In this document: in pieces, positions 1 to 5,021 of the stretch | How positions within the stretch are numbered: position 1 is the stretch's first letter | Layout: every line of letters starts with the position of its first letter | Assembly (NCBI GenBank): GCA_031283395.1 | Contig: JAITBV010000042.1 | Span: 1 to 5,099, forward strand | Source of the DNA: Candidatus Adiutrix sp. | GTDB lineage: Bacteria; Desulfobacterota; Desulfarculia; Adiutricales; Adiutricaceae | Direction: 5' to 3' | Length of the DNA: 5,099 nt | The notes under the pieces: model-generated | Database searches by the model: none | Seen by the model: only the letters and a program-made list of their open reading frames with translations | Told to the model about the DNA's origin: nothing | Position numbers and translations under genes: made by a program

Positions 1-136
1 TTTGGGCGATGCGGGCCGGGTCCACCCCCATAGCCGCGGCGGCCAGGGCCACGGTGGCCGTGGACTCGGCCAGTTCCACCACCTCCCGGTCGCGGCCCCA
101 CTGCTTCAAATAGGCGCGCACTCTGTTTACGGACAT
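1..136 (-). CDS. YbaK/prolyl-tRNA editing domain protein, 5' part only
   Basis: Only the first 45 codons are in the window; the gene runs off the left edge. The N-terminus starts [16 protein letters not shown] and continues with the pattern [20 protein letters not shown] and DPARIAQ. This is the typical opening of YbaK/EbsC-type proteins: a short helix, an E/D-x-S-x-ATV-x-LAA segment, then G-V-x-P-x-RIAK. Family members are freestanding aminoacyl-tRNA deacylases of about 155 residues that hydrolyse mischarged tRNA, for example Cys-tRNA(Pro), in the cytoplasm. The catalytic lysine region lies outside the window, so activity and substrate cannot be judged. The ATG sits inside the 3' end of leuC, giving a 10-bp overlap in a different frame, which implies translational coupling and co-transcription. 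The family call rests on N-terminal pattern recognition alone. Confidence 0.72.
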   Translation of the reverse strand, partial: MSVNRVRAYLKQWGRDREVVELAESTATVALAAAAMGVDPARIAQ

Positions 137-1539
137 GACACAAAGTCCCGGGGGTCGGTCAGGCGGCCCCGGAGGGCGGCCGCGGCCGCGGCCGCCGGGC
201 TGACCAGATGGGTGCGGGAGCCCCGCCCCTGCCGGCCTTCAAAGTTGCGGTTGGAAGTGCTGGCGCAGCGTCCGCCCGGGGGGACCTGGTCCGGGTTCAG
301 GCCCAGGCACATGGAGCAGCCGGGTTCCCGCCATTGGCAGCCGGCTTCCCGGAAGACGGCTGCCAAGCCTTCGCGTTCGGCCTGGGCCTTGACCAGACCG
401 GAGCCGGGCACCACCAGGACCGTCACCCCCGGATCCACCCGGCGGCCCTTCAATATGGCCGCCGCGTCCCGTAGGTCTTCCAGGCGCCCGTTGGTGCAGG
501 AGCCGATGAAGACATGATCCACCGGAATGTCTGACAAGGGGCGGCCCGGCTCCAGGCCTTGGTATTCAAGGGATTTAGCCGCAGCCATTCGCTCGGTCGG
601 GTCGGAAAAATCATCCGGGGCGGGTACGCGGCCGGTGAGGGGGGCGCTCTGGGCCGGATTGGTGCCCCAGGTGGCCAGGGGTTCCACTTCAGCCGCGTCA
701 ATGGTCGAAAGGCGGTGGAACTCGAAGCCCGGGTCGGTGAAGAGGGTCCGCCACCATTGGGCGGCCTCCTTGAGATCGGCTTCCGGCGGGGCAAAGGGTC
801 GGCCCTGGAGATAGGCCAGGGTGGTTTCATCCGGGGCTATGAGCCCTATCCTGGCTCCGCATTCGATGGTCATGTTGGCCAGGGTAAGCCGTCCTTCCAG
901 GGAAAGGGCCCGGACGGCTTCGCCCCGATATTCCAGGGCCAGGCCTACCCCGCCGGCCACCCCCACCTTGTTTATGATATGAAGAATGAGGTCCTTGGCC
1001 GAGACGCCCGGGCTTAAGAAACCTTCGACTTCCACGGCCATTTGCCGGGGCTTGGTCTGGTAGAGGGTCTGGGTGGCCATGACATGCTCGACCTCGCTGG
1101 TGCCTATGCCGAAGGCCAGGGCCCCCAGGGCCCCGTGGCTGGCCGTGTGGCTGTCCCCGCAGACAACGGTGTTTCCGGGCAGTATGAGGCCCTGCTCGGG
1201 CATGGTCACATGGACGACCCCCTGGCGGTGGTCATCCGCGCCGAAGAAGACCTTAAGGCCGAAGTCGGCCTGATTCTTTTCCAGGGCGGTCAGTTGGGCC
1301 TCGGCGGCCTGATCTTTCAGGGGCCGGCGGCGGTCGTCGGTGGGGAGGCAATGGTCGATGACCCCGAAAGTCAGGTCCGGCCGCCGCAACCGGCGGCCGG
1401 ACCGGCGCAGGCCCTCAAAGGCCTGGGGGGAAGTGACCTCGTGGATCAGGTGCCGGTCGATATACAGAAGGTCCGGGGCGCCGGGAGCCTGATCCACCAG
1501 GTGGGCGGCCCAGATCTTGTCCAGAAGGCTTTGGGCCAT
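127..1539 (-). CDS. leuC: 3-isopropylmalate dehydratase large subunit LeuC
   Basis: A 470-residue protein, matching the usual 465-470 of bacterial-type LeuC. With LeuD it isomerises 2-isopropylmalate to 3-isopropylmalate in leucine biosynthesis, using a [4Fe-4S] cluster in the cytoplasm. The opening [20 protein letters not shown] (residues 24-43) is diagnostic. [20 protein letters not shown] (125-144) and [14 protein letters not shown] (146-159) are the aconitase-family signature. The three cluster cysteines are Cys348 in FIGSCTNGR, and Cys408 and Cys411 in [27 protein letters not shown] (424-440) follows and the chain ends in a seven-alanine run (449-455). An oddity is Cys64 in IDHCLPT, where the E. 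coli enzyme has Asn (DHN). The ATG start has AGGA seven bases upstream. The gene lies 12 bp after the DUF202-like gene and overlaps the YbaK-like gene by 10 bp. leuD, normally adjacent, is absent from this position. Confidence 0.97.
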   Translation of the reverse strand: MAQSLLDKIWAAHLVDQAPGAPDLLYIDRHLIHEVTSPQAFEGLRRSGRRLRRPDLTFGVIDHCLPTDDRRRPLKDQAAEAQLTALEKNQADFGLKVFFGADDHRQGVVHVTMPEQGLILPGNTVVCGDSHTASHGALGALAFGIGTSEVEHVMATQTLYQTKPRQMAVEVEGFLSPGVSAKDLILHIINKVGVAGGVGLALEYRGEAVRALSLEGRLTLANMTIECGARIGLIAPDETTLAYLQGRPFAPPEADLKEAAQWWRTLFTDPGFEFHRLSTIDAAEVEPLATWGTNPAQSAPLTGRVPAPDDFSDPTERMAAAKSLEYQGLEPGRPLSDIPVDHVFIGSCTNGRLEDLRDAAAILKGRRVDPGVTVLVVPGSGLVKAQAEREGLAAVFREAGCQWREPGCSMCLGLNPDQVPPGGRCASTSNRNFEGRQGRGSRTHLVSPAAAAAAALRGRLTDPRDFVSCP

Positions 1540-1551
1540 GGGGGCATCCTG

Positions 1552-2112
1552 TTAAAAATCCTCGTCCGGTCCCAGCATCGGGCTCGGCATTTCCTTGAGG
1601 ACCAGGCTCAGTTCCCTCAAGCTGCTGTTCTGGCTCTTGAGGACGGCGATGACCCGGTTGAGGGCCCTTATTCGTATGAGGGCCGAGAGGATAAGATAAA
1701 TGCCCAGAACGGCCAAGCCGGCGCAGATGCCCAAAAGGGGACCCAGAAGGTACATGACCTTGGAGGGATCATAATAACGGGAAATGACGATGAGGACGCT
1801 CAGGACCGACAAGGGCAGGGCAATGACGGCCAGCCCCGTGCGCATCACGGACAGGGAGGTCCGCTTTTCGGCCAGCACCAGGGAAATCTCGTTGATGAGC
1901 ATGGTTTCCTGGCGCAGGGAGGCCTTGTCGGGCAAGTTATGCCGATCCCGGGTCAGCAGTTTTTCGGCCTCGCGATCAGCCCCGGACCGCCGGTCCCCCC
2001 CGGCTCTTCGGTCAAGCCCGGACCGCCGGTCCAGTCCGGACCGCAGGGTCGACCTGGACCGCCGATCCGCCCCGGACCGTCTGTCCACCTCTGTTTTTTG
2101 CGTCCGCTCCAA
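1552..2112 (-). CDS. DUF202-like two-helix membrane protein with DRRSGA hexapeptide repeats
   Basis: A 186-residue protein of unknown function. Residues 10-51 are seven tandem hexapeptides of the type DRRSGA/DRRSGL (unit three is degenerate, TLRSGL; unit seven is DREAEK), giving a charged Arg/Asp tail. Residues 72-94 (INEISLVLAEKRTSLSVMRT, then GLA) match the LAxxRTxLxxxRTGLA motif that opens DUF202/YidH membrane domains. Two hydrophobic helices follow, about 93-113 and 119-145, then a polar helical C-terminus (146-174) that may form a coiled coil. It is probably an inner-membrane protein with a cytoplasmic N-terminal tail. The start is TTG at 2112, because an in-frame TAG lies 13 codons upstream and the only purine-rich site (AAAAAAGGGGGGG) directly precedes TTG. 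A GTG at codon 9 is an alternative. It is the first gene after the promoter at 2197-2225 and sits 12 bp before leuC. The DUF202 assignment is by motif only. Confidence 0.72.
   Translation of the reverse strand: MERTQKTEVDRRSGADRRSRSTLRSGLDRRSGLDRRAGGDRRSGADREAEKLLTRDRHNLPDKASLRQETMLINEISLVLAEKRTSLSVMRTGLAVIALPLSVLSVLIVISRYYDPSKVMYLLGPLLGICAGLAVLGIYLILSALIRIRALNRVIAVLKSQNSSLRELSLVLKEMPSPMLGPDEDF
1960..2085 (-). repeat. 18-bp tandem repeat encoding DRRSGA hexapeptides
   Basis: Seven imperfect 18-bp units inside the membrane protein gene encode residues 10-51. The core of each good unit is the near-palindrome GGACCGCCGGTCC (5-bp arms GGACC/GGTCC). Because of this symmetry the opposite strand, in the matching frame, also reads Asp-Arg-Arg-Ser. 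Copies are diverged at third positions and unit three has lost the core, so the array looks old rather than freshly expanded. Confidence 0.85.
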
Positions 2113-2196
2113 GGCCCCCCCTTTTTTCAGCGCGGGTTCAAGCGACTAGATGCCGGTATCGAATGTAAAAGCGATATCCCTTGAAGACCATCGGAT

Positions 2197-2225
2197 ATTA
2201 TAAACCGGGAACGGGAGAGGGTCAA
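2197..2225 (-). promoter_or_regulatory. sigma-70 promoter of the DUF202-like gene / leuC / YbaK operon
   Basis: On the minus strand a -35 TTGACC (2225-2220) and a consensus -10 TATAAT (2202-2197) are separated by exactly 17 bp. The predicted start is near 2190, giving a leader of about 77 nt before the TTG start at 2112. Nine bases upstream of the -35 there is a second perfect hexamer, TTGACA (2234-2229), too far from this -10 to serve it by itself. It may be an operator repeat or an alternative -35. The site lies just downstream of the terminator-like hairpin of the Sel1 gene. Confidence 0.82.
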
Positions 2226-2232
2226 GGATGTC

Positions 2233-2260
2233 AAAAAGCCGGGGTTCGGAGGAACGCCGG
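2233..2260 (-). terminator. Rho-independent terminator-like hairpin after the Sel1-repeat gene
   Basis: On the minus strand, six bases after the Sel1 stop codon, the sequence can fold as CCGG-c-GTTC, loop CTCC, GAAC-cc-CCGG, then C and TTTTT. The stem is interrupted by a one/two-base internal loop, so it is imperfect, but position and U-tract are right. The T-run merges into the TTTTTGACA at the start of the next promoter module, so termination and re-initiation sites are directly apposed. Confidence 0.6.
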
Positions 2261-2265
2261 GACCT

Positions 2266-3102
2266 TCATTGTTCCTGTTCCATTTCCGACAGGTACTTCT
2301 GGGCGTCCTGATCTCCCTGGCCGGCCGCTTTCTGGAGCCATTGGGCCGCCAAAGCCTGGTTCTGGGCCACTCCCTGACCATTGTAATACATGACCCCCAG
2401 GTTGAACTGGGCTTGCGGGTCACCCTGCTCAGCCGCCTTTTCATACCATTGGGCCGCCTGCGCCTGGTTTTGCGGCGCGCCCGCGCTCTTACCGTGGAGA
2501 AGCCCTAAATTGAACTGGGCTTGAGGATCCCCCTGTTCAGCCGCTTTTTCATACCACTGGGCCGCCAAAGTTTGGTCCCGCGGCACGCCCTGCCCCTGGT
2601 CGTACATGACACCCAGATTATACTGGGCTTGGAGGTTCCCCTGTTCAGCTGCCTTTTCGTACCATTGGGCCGCCAAGTCATAGTTTCGCGGCACTCCTTC
2701 GCCGTTGTAGTACATGACCCCTGTAATAAATTGCGCGTCAGGGTCCCCCTGTTCAGCCGCCTTCTCATACCATTGGGCGGCCAGGGTTTGGTCCCGCGGC
2801 GCGCCTTGCCCCTGGTCGTACATGACCCCCAGATTATACTGGGCTTTTAGGTGACCCTGTTCAGCCGCTTTCTCAAATATGGGCAGGGCTTCCTCATAGC
2901 GTTCCTGAACATAAAGCCTGGCCGCTTGCGTGAATAAGTCCTCCGGGCTTGGGTCGGCGGCGAAGGCCGCCGGGCCGGCGCCGCAGGCGAGCAATAGCCA
3001 GGTGAATCCGGCTCCGATGAAGATTAACATCCGCGACCTGGGATTCGCCGGTATTTCCGTTGGGCTGGATTGAGTGGAAAAATTGGGGTTTAAAAAGGCC
3101 AT
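2266..3102 (-). CDS. Exported Sel1-like repeat (SLR) protein
   Basis: A 278-residue protein built of alpha-helical Sel1-like repeats of 36 residues with consensus AAEQGxxxAQxNLGVMYxxG followed by xGVPxxxxLAAQWYEK. Five complete repeats occupy about residues 79-114, 115-150, 151-186, 187-222 and 223-258, with a truncated sixth to the C-terminus. A tetratricopeptide-like helix pair (about 54-78, ending YEEALPIFEK) precedes them. SLR proteins are scaffolds for protein-protein contacts, often in the periplasm; no partner is visible. Residues about 22-49 form a signal peptide (RSRMLIFIGAGFTWLLLACG, then a typical AFA cut site before ADPSP). A lipobox-like LLAC is also present. I chose the ATG at 3102 because AAGGAGG lies 11 bases upstream. 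The in-frame ATG at 3123 would overlap that ribosome site, and the ATG at 3030 would give a shorter, cleaner signal peptide. It is monocistronic between its own promoter and a terminator-like hairpin. Confidence 0.93.
   Translation of the reverse strand: MAFLNPNFSTQSSPTEIPANPRSRMLIFIGAGFTWLLLACGAGPAAFAADPSPEDLFTQAARLYVQERYEEALPIFEKAAEQGHLKAQYNLGVMYDQGQGAPRDQTLAAQWYEKAAEQGDPDAQFITGVMYYNGEGVPRNYDLAAQWYEKAAEQGNLQAQYNLGVMYDQGQGVPRDQTLAAQWYEKAAEQGDPQAQFNLGLLHGKSAGAPQNQAQAAQWYEKAAEQGDPQAQFNLGVMYYNGQGVAQNQALAAQWLQKAAGQGDQDAQKYLSEMEQEQ
2269..2868 (-). repeat. 108-bp tandem repeats encoding Sel1-like units
   Basis: Minus-strand units run 2868-2761, 2760-2653, 2652-2545, 2544-2437 and 2436-2329, plus a partial unit to 2269. 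Units 1 and 3 are nearly identical at nucleotide level across their central part (the GVMYDQGQG and PRDQTLAAQWYEK coding segments). Unit 2 resembles unit 5 in its MYYNG-encoding centre. This points to duplication of repeat pairs rather than of single units. Unit 4 is the most diverged (LLHGKSAGAPQ). Confidence 0.88.
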
Positions 3103-3166
3103 TAATAAAAAACCCTCCTTCATAGATAAGATCCCGCTATTTGTCGTTGCCTTGAAGGCCCGGAAT

Positions 3167-3196
3167 ATTATAGGCCGGGAAAGGGGGGCCGGTCAA
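3167..3196 (-). promoter_or_regulatory. sigma-70 promoter of the Sel1-repeat gene
   Basis: The minus strand shows -35 TTGACC (3196-3191), an 18-bp spacer, and consensus -10 TATAAT (3172-3167). The predicted start is near 3160, leaving a leader of about 58 nt with AAGGAGG ahead of the ATG at 3102. As at the downstream promoter, an extra TTGACA (3205-3200) lies three bases upstream of the -35, and CTTCAAGG follows the start region. The two promoters are evidently related. Confidence 0.8.
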
Positions 3197-3239
3197 GGCT
3201 GTCAAAAGGGTTGGAGGGCTTTGGGGCCGGCGACCGGGG

Positions 3240-3256
3240 TTGGCCGTGAAATTGCA
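3240..3256 (+). promoter_or_regulatory. Possible sigma-54 (-24/-12) promoter for the 200-aa gene
   Basis: The plus strand reads TTGGCCGTGAAATTGCA. The invariant GG and GC doublets are at the correct 10-bp separation, within the family consensus YTGGCACG-N4-TTGCW; the mismatches fall in the CACG part. Start would be near 3267, 47 nt before the ATG at 3314. No activator binding site was identified. I saw no good sigma-70 pair in this intergenic stretch on the plus strand. Confidence 0.4.
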
Positions 3257-3313
3257 TTATGGCAGAACAGAGGGCCAGGCGCGCTCTCAAATCTTCGGAG
3301 AAAGGCCTCCCCC

Positions 3314-3916
3314 ATGACCAACATCAACAATATGCTTTTCAGCATCCAGAACCAGGCCCCGGCCCTGCTCCAGGTGGGCGGGGGCAAGGCTGAAAACTAT
3401 CAGAACCTGGCCGCCCTGACCGAACAGTGGTGGGGTGAGGGCCAGTGGTTGGGCTCCGCCACGGACCGGGCACAGGATATGGTCACCCTGGCTTACCAGG
3501 GCATAGGCCAGAAGGTCATCTCGGATATGGCCGCCCTGACCGCCGAGGCCATCCGGGAGGAGCCCGGCCTGGATAACGATTACCTCATAATTCTGATCGA
3601 AACCGAGAAAGGCCGCGAAGCCCGGGTTTTTCGGCGGTCGGAAATTTTGGCCGGCCTCGATGAAGGTTTGGAAAAAACGATCCTGGAGGCTCAGATGGCG
3701 GCCAACCCTCTCCAGGTTTTCGAAAGTAGCCAGGGGCTGCCCCCGGGTTTCGGCGACCCGGCCTGCCAAAGGCTGGCCGAGCAATTGAACGCCTTTTTGA
3801 AAACCAATGCCAAGACCTTGAGCACCCTGAACAGCGCGGGCTTCAATCCCTTCCTGGATCACCAGGGTTCCAGCGCGGTCCTGAAGGCACTGACGGCCTA
3901 TACGGCTTCAGCTTGA
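3314..3916 (+). CDS. Uncharacterised 200-residue soluble protein
   Basis: I do not recognise this family. The protein has no signal peptide or membrane helix. It is mainly predicted helical, with a Gln/Ala/Leu-rich N-terminal half (MTNINNMLFSIQNQAPALLQ at the start; a QWWGEGQW patch at 38-45). A short hydrophobic strand, YLIILIE (90-96), is followed by a basic RRSE turn (107-110). A Pro/Gly linker PPGFGDP (143-149) leads to an amphipathic C-terminal helix pair. There is one cysteine (Cys151). The frame is open back to 3074, but I chose the ATG at 3314. It is preceded by GGAGAAAGG with about 8 bases spacing, and the upstream extension would run across the divergent Sel1 promoter and the Sel1 start region. 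Base composition matches the left-hand genes, so it seems native. It is probably a single-gene unit divergent from the Sel1 gene. Confidence 0.75.
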   Translation: MTNINNMLFSIQNQAPALLQVGGGKAENYQNLAALTEQWWGEGQWLGSATDRAQDMVTLAYQGIGQKVISDMAALTAEAIREEPGLDNDYLIILIETEKGREARVFRRSEILAGLDEGLEKTILEAQMAANPLQVFESSQGLPPGFGDPACQRLAEQLNAFLKTNAKTLSTLNSAGFNPFLDHQGSSAVLKALTAYTASA

Positions 3917-3976
3917 AATGGCGGAACCTCATGGACCAACCAGTTTCGGGAAGTTCATTTTAGGATGATGAGTTGA

Positions 3977-4005
3977 TTGACATTTTGTCGTTTATAAATG
4001 ATAAT
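3977..4005 (+). promoter_or_regulatory. Promoter/operator of the toxin-antitoxin pair
   Basis: A perfect -35 TTGACA (3977-3982) and a -10 GATAAT (4000-4005) are spaced by 17 bp. The expected start is about 4011-4012, that is, at the toxin ATG itself. Small inverted repeats overlap it: GACA-ttt-TGTC (3979-3989), the palindrome TTTATAAA (3991-3998) and TGAT-a-ATCA (3999-4007). The last covers the -10 and is a reasonable autorepressor target, since antitoxins of this kind usually repress their own promoter. Confidence 0.68.
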
Positions 4006-4010
4006 CAGTC

Positions 4011-4349
4011 ATGAACGAAATACGTCATTATGTGGATGACAATGGGCGCGATCTCTTTGCCGAATGGCGTGAGCAGATACGAGATATCAAAGCCAAGGTC
4101 GCGATTGACCGGCGCATCATGCGCATGGAGTTAGGCAACTTCGGCGATCACAAAGCTTTGCGAGAGGGCGTTTGGGAACTGCGCATTGACATAGGGCCAG
4201 GGTATCGTATTTATTATGCTCAGGCCGGTTTGACCATTGTCCTCATTCTGTGCGGTGGAGATAAGCGAAATCAGGATGCTGAAATAGATCGGGCCTGTTT
4301 CTGCTGGCGCGACTGGAAACGCAAAAACAGTGTGGAGAATATAGTATGA
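4011..4349 (+). CDS. Type II toxin, RelE/ParE superfamily (HI1419/Gp49-like, HigB-type)
   Basis: A 112-residue protein of the 'addiction module killer protein' group. Family landmarks are in order: an N-terminal EIRHYV strand, a basic helical hairpin (about 18-40, with RRIMRMELGNFGDHK at 34-48), GVWELRIDIGPGYRIYYA (53-70), and the C-terminal strand TIVLILCGGDKRNQ (75-88) followed by a short helix. In this fold the conserved Arg/Lys residues of the ELR, GYR and GGDK segments line the RNA-binding face. Members are generally ribosome-dependent mRNA endonucleases that arrest growth; activity here is inferred. There is no Shine-Dalgarno sequence before the ATG and the promoter predicts an almost leaderless mRNA. 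It overlaps the antitoxin by 4 bp (ATGA). The C-terminal extension (KRKNSVENIV) goes slightly past the usual end. AT content is visibly higher than in the leuC region, consistent with horizontal acquisition. Confidence 0.92.
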   Translation: MNEIRHYVDDNGRDLFAEWREQIRDIKAKVAIDRRIMRMELGNFGDHKALREGVWELRIDIGPGYRIYYAQAGLTIVLILCGGDKRNQDAEIDRACFCWRDWKRKNSVENIV

Positions 4350-4654
4350 ACGACAAATCGCACGACGAGGCGATGGCCGAGGTGTTCAAAAACGAGCCGG
4401 CCTATGCGATGGAACTGCTGAATTCCATCCTTGCGGACGGCGATCAGGCCGAACTGCTTATTGCCCTGCGCCAGATGGCCAAGGCTTTCGGTGGCGTCCG
4501 GGGCGTGGCGAAAGAAGCGGGCCTGAATCCGAACCAGCTTTATCGGATGCTGTCAGCCGAGGGCAACCCTGAGTTCCGTAGCCTCTCAACCGTCCTGCGC
4601 GTCATGGGGCTACGGTTGGCTGTTCAGTCCGTTGAAGAGCCGGTAACGGGCTGA
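4346..4654 (+). CDS. Antitoxin with HTH domain, HI1420 family
   Basis: A 102-residue 'addiction module antidote' protein paired with the upstream toxin. The N-terminal part (1-45, with AYAMELLNSILADGDQAELL at 19-38) is the helical region typical of the family. Residues about 47-78 form a Cro/C1-like helix-turn-helix: FGGVRGVAKEAGLNPNQLYR is followed by MLSAEGNPEF. The closing STVLRVMGLRLAVQ (81-94) is also characteristic. It should neutralise the toxin by direct binding and repress the shared promoter, alone or with the toxin. GGAG lies 8 bases before the ATG (4334-4337), so it has its own good ribosome site unlike the toxin, which would favour antitoxin excess. Toxin-first order is normal for HI1419/HI1420 and higBA-type pairs. 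Confidence 0.92.
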   Translation: MNDKSHDEAMAEVFKNEPAYAMELLNSILADGDQAELLIALRQMAKAFGGVRGVAKEAGLNPNQLYRMLSAEGNPEFRSLSTVLRVMGLRLAVQSVEEPVTG

Positions 4655-4766
4655 TTTACGAAGATTAGCCTTAAGCCATGCACAATAATGATTGAGTAGT
4701 TGTAAAACCGGCAAAATACAAATCACAAATCAAGTTCAGACAGATCAGCAGATCCCACAAATTGTT

Positions 4767-4797
4767 AGGCCTTCGCATCATTTTTGAGCGAGGGCCT
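4767..4797 (+). terminator. Hairpin after the antitoxin, possible terminator
   Basis: AGGCCTTCGC (4767-4776) pairs with GCGAGGGCCT (4788-4797) over 10 bp with one G-U wobble and an 11-nt loop. It lies about 112 nt after the antitoxin stop. The seven-T run (4813-4819) starts 15 nt after the stem instead of directly after it, so intrinsic termination is uncertain; it may instead be an mRNA-stabilising or protein-binding hairpin. Confidence 0.45.
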
Positions 4798-4830
4798 TGG
4801 TTTGGCTGTGTGTTTTTTTATAATGATAAT
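4797..4830 (+). promoter_or_regulatory. Weak overlapping promoter-like hexamers
   Basis: Two overlapping readings exist. TTGGTT (4797-4802) with 16 bp to TATAAT (4819-4824), and TTGGCT (4802-4807) with 17 bp to GATAAT (4825-4830). A T-run fills the spacer. The perfect dyad GAGTAT-gtt-ATACTC (4838-4852) would sit at the start point, where a repressor could bind. The AT-rich context raises the chance of false matches. Confidence 0.35.
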
Positions 4831-4941
4831 GGTTAATGAGTATGTTATACTCTTGGAAGAAAGAATTACAATTTATTAGGTTGGAACAAATGGTCAGACT
4901 TCTGAACAGATTCAGTTTATCTTTTTGTTGGTTTAGAGTTG

Positions 4942-5021
<80 letters not shown>

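Noticed and set aside
174..198. GCGGCCGC tandem near the leuC 3' end as a DNA repeat.
   Set aside because: It is simply the alternating GCC/GCG codons of a seven-alanine run in the LeuC C-terminus, which is a normal family feature.
1042..2184. Long plus-strand open frame of 380 codons with a Gly-Pro-Pro collagen-like stretch.
   Set aside because: It is antisense to leuC and the membrane gene. Its openness comes from GC-rich third positions and its collagen-like part is the reverse reading of the DRRSG repeat.
2113..2190. Leucine attenuator or T-box in the leader of the leuC operon.
   Set aside because: No run of Leu codons, no T-box-like stem or terminator/antiterminator pair in the leader.
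2329..2868. Regularly spaced repeats that might suggest a CRISPR array.
   Set aside because: Period is 108 bp with continuous coding similarity and no unique spacers; they encode Sel1 units.
2974..2994. LLAC lipobox in the Sel1 protein, implying a lipoprotein.
   Set aside because: Leu at the -2 position is atypical, and a standard AFA signal peptidase I site follows a few residues later; kept only as an alternative.
3074..3313. An 80-codon upstream extension of the 200-residue plus-strand gene.
   Set aside because: It would cover the divergent Sel1 promoter and start, lacks a ribosome site, and has no family-like sequence; the ATG at 3314 has a good purine-rich site.
4755..4775. GTTAGGC (4764-4770) resembles the R' core of an integron attC site next to a toxin-antitoxin cassette.
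   Set aside because: No matching RYYYAAC core or paired arms are present in the preceding 110 bases (only a poor GCCTTAA), and the hexamer is better explained as part of the 10-bp hairpin.
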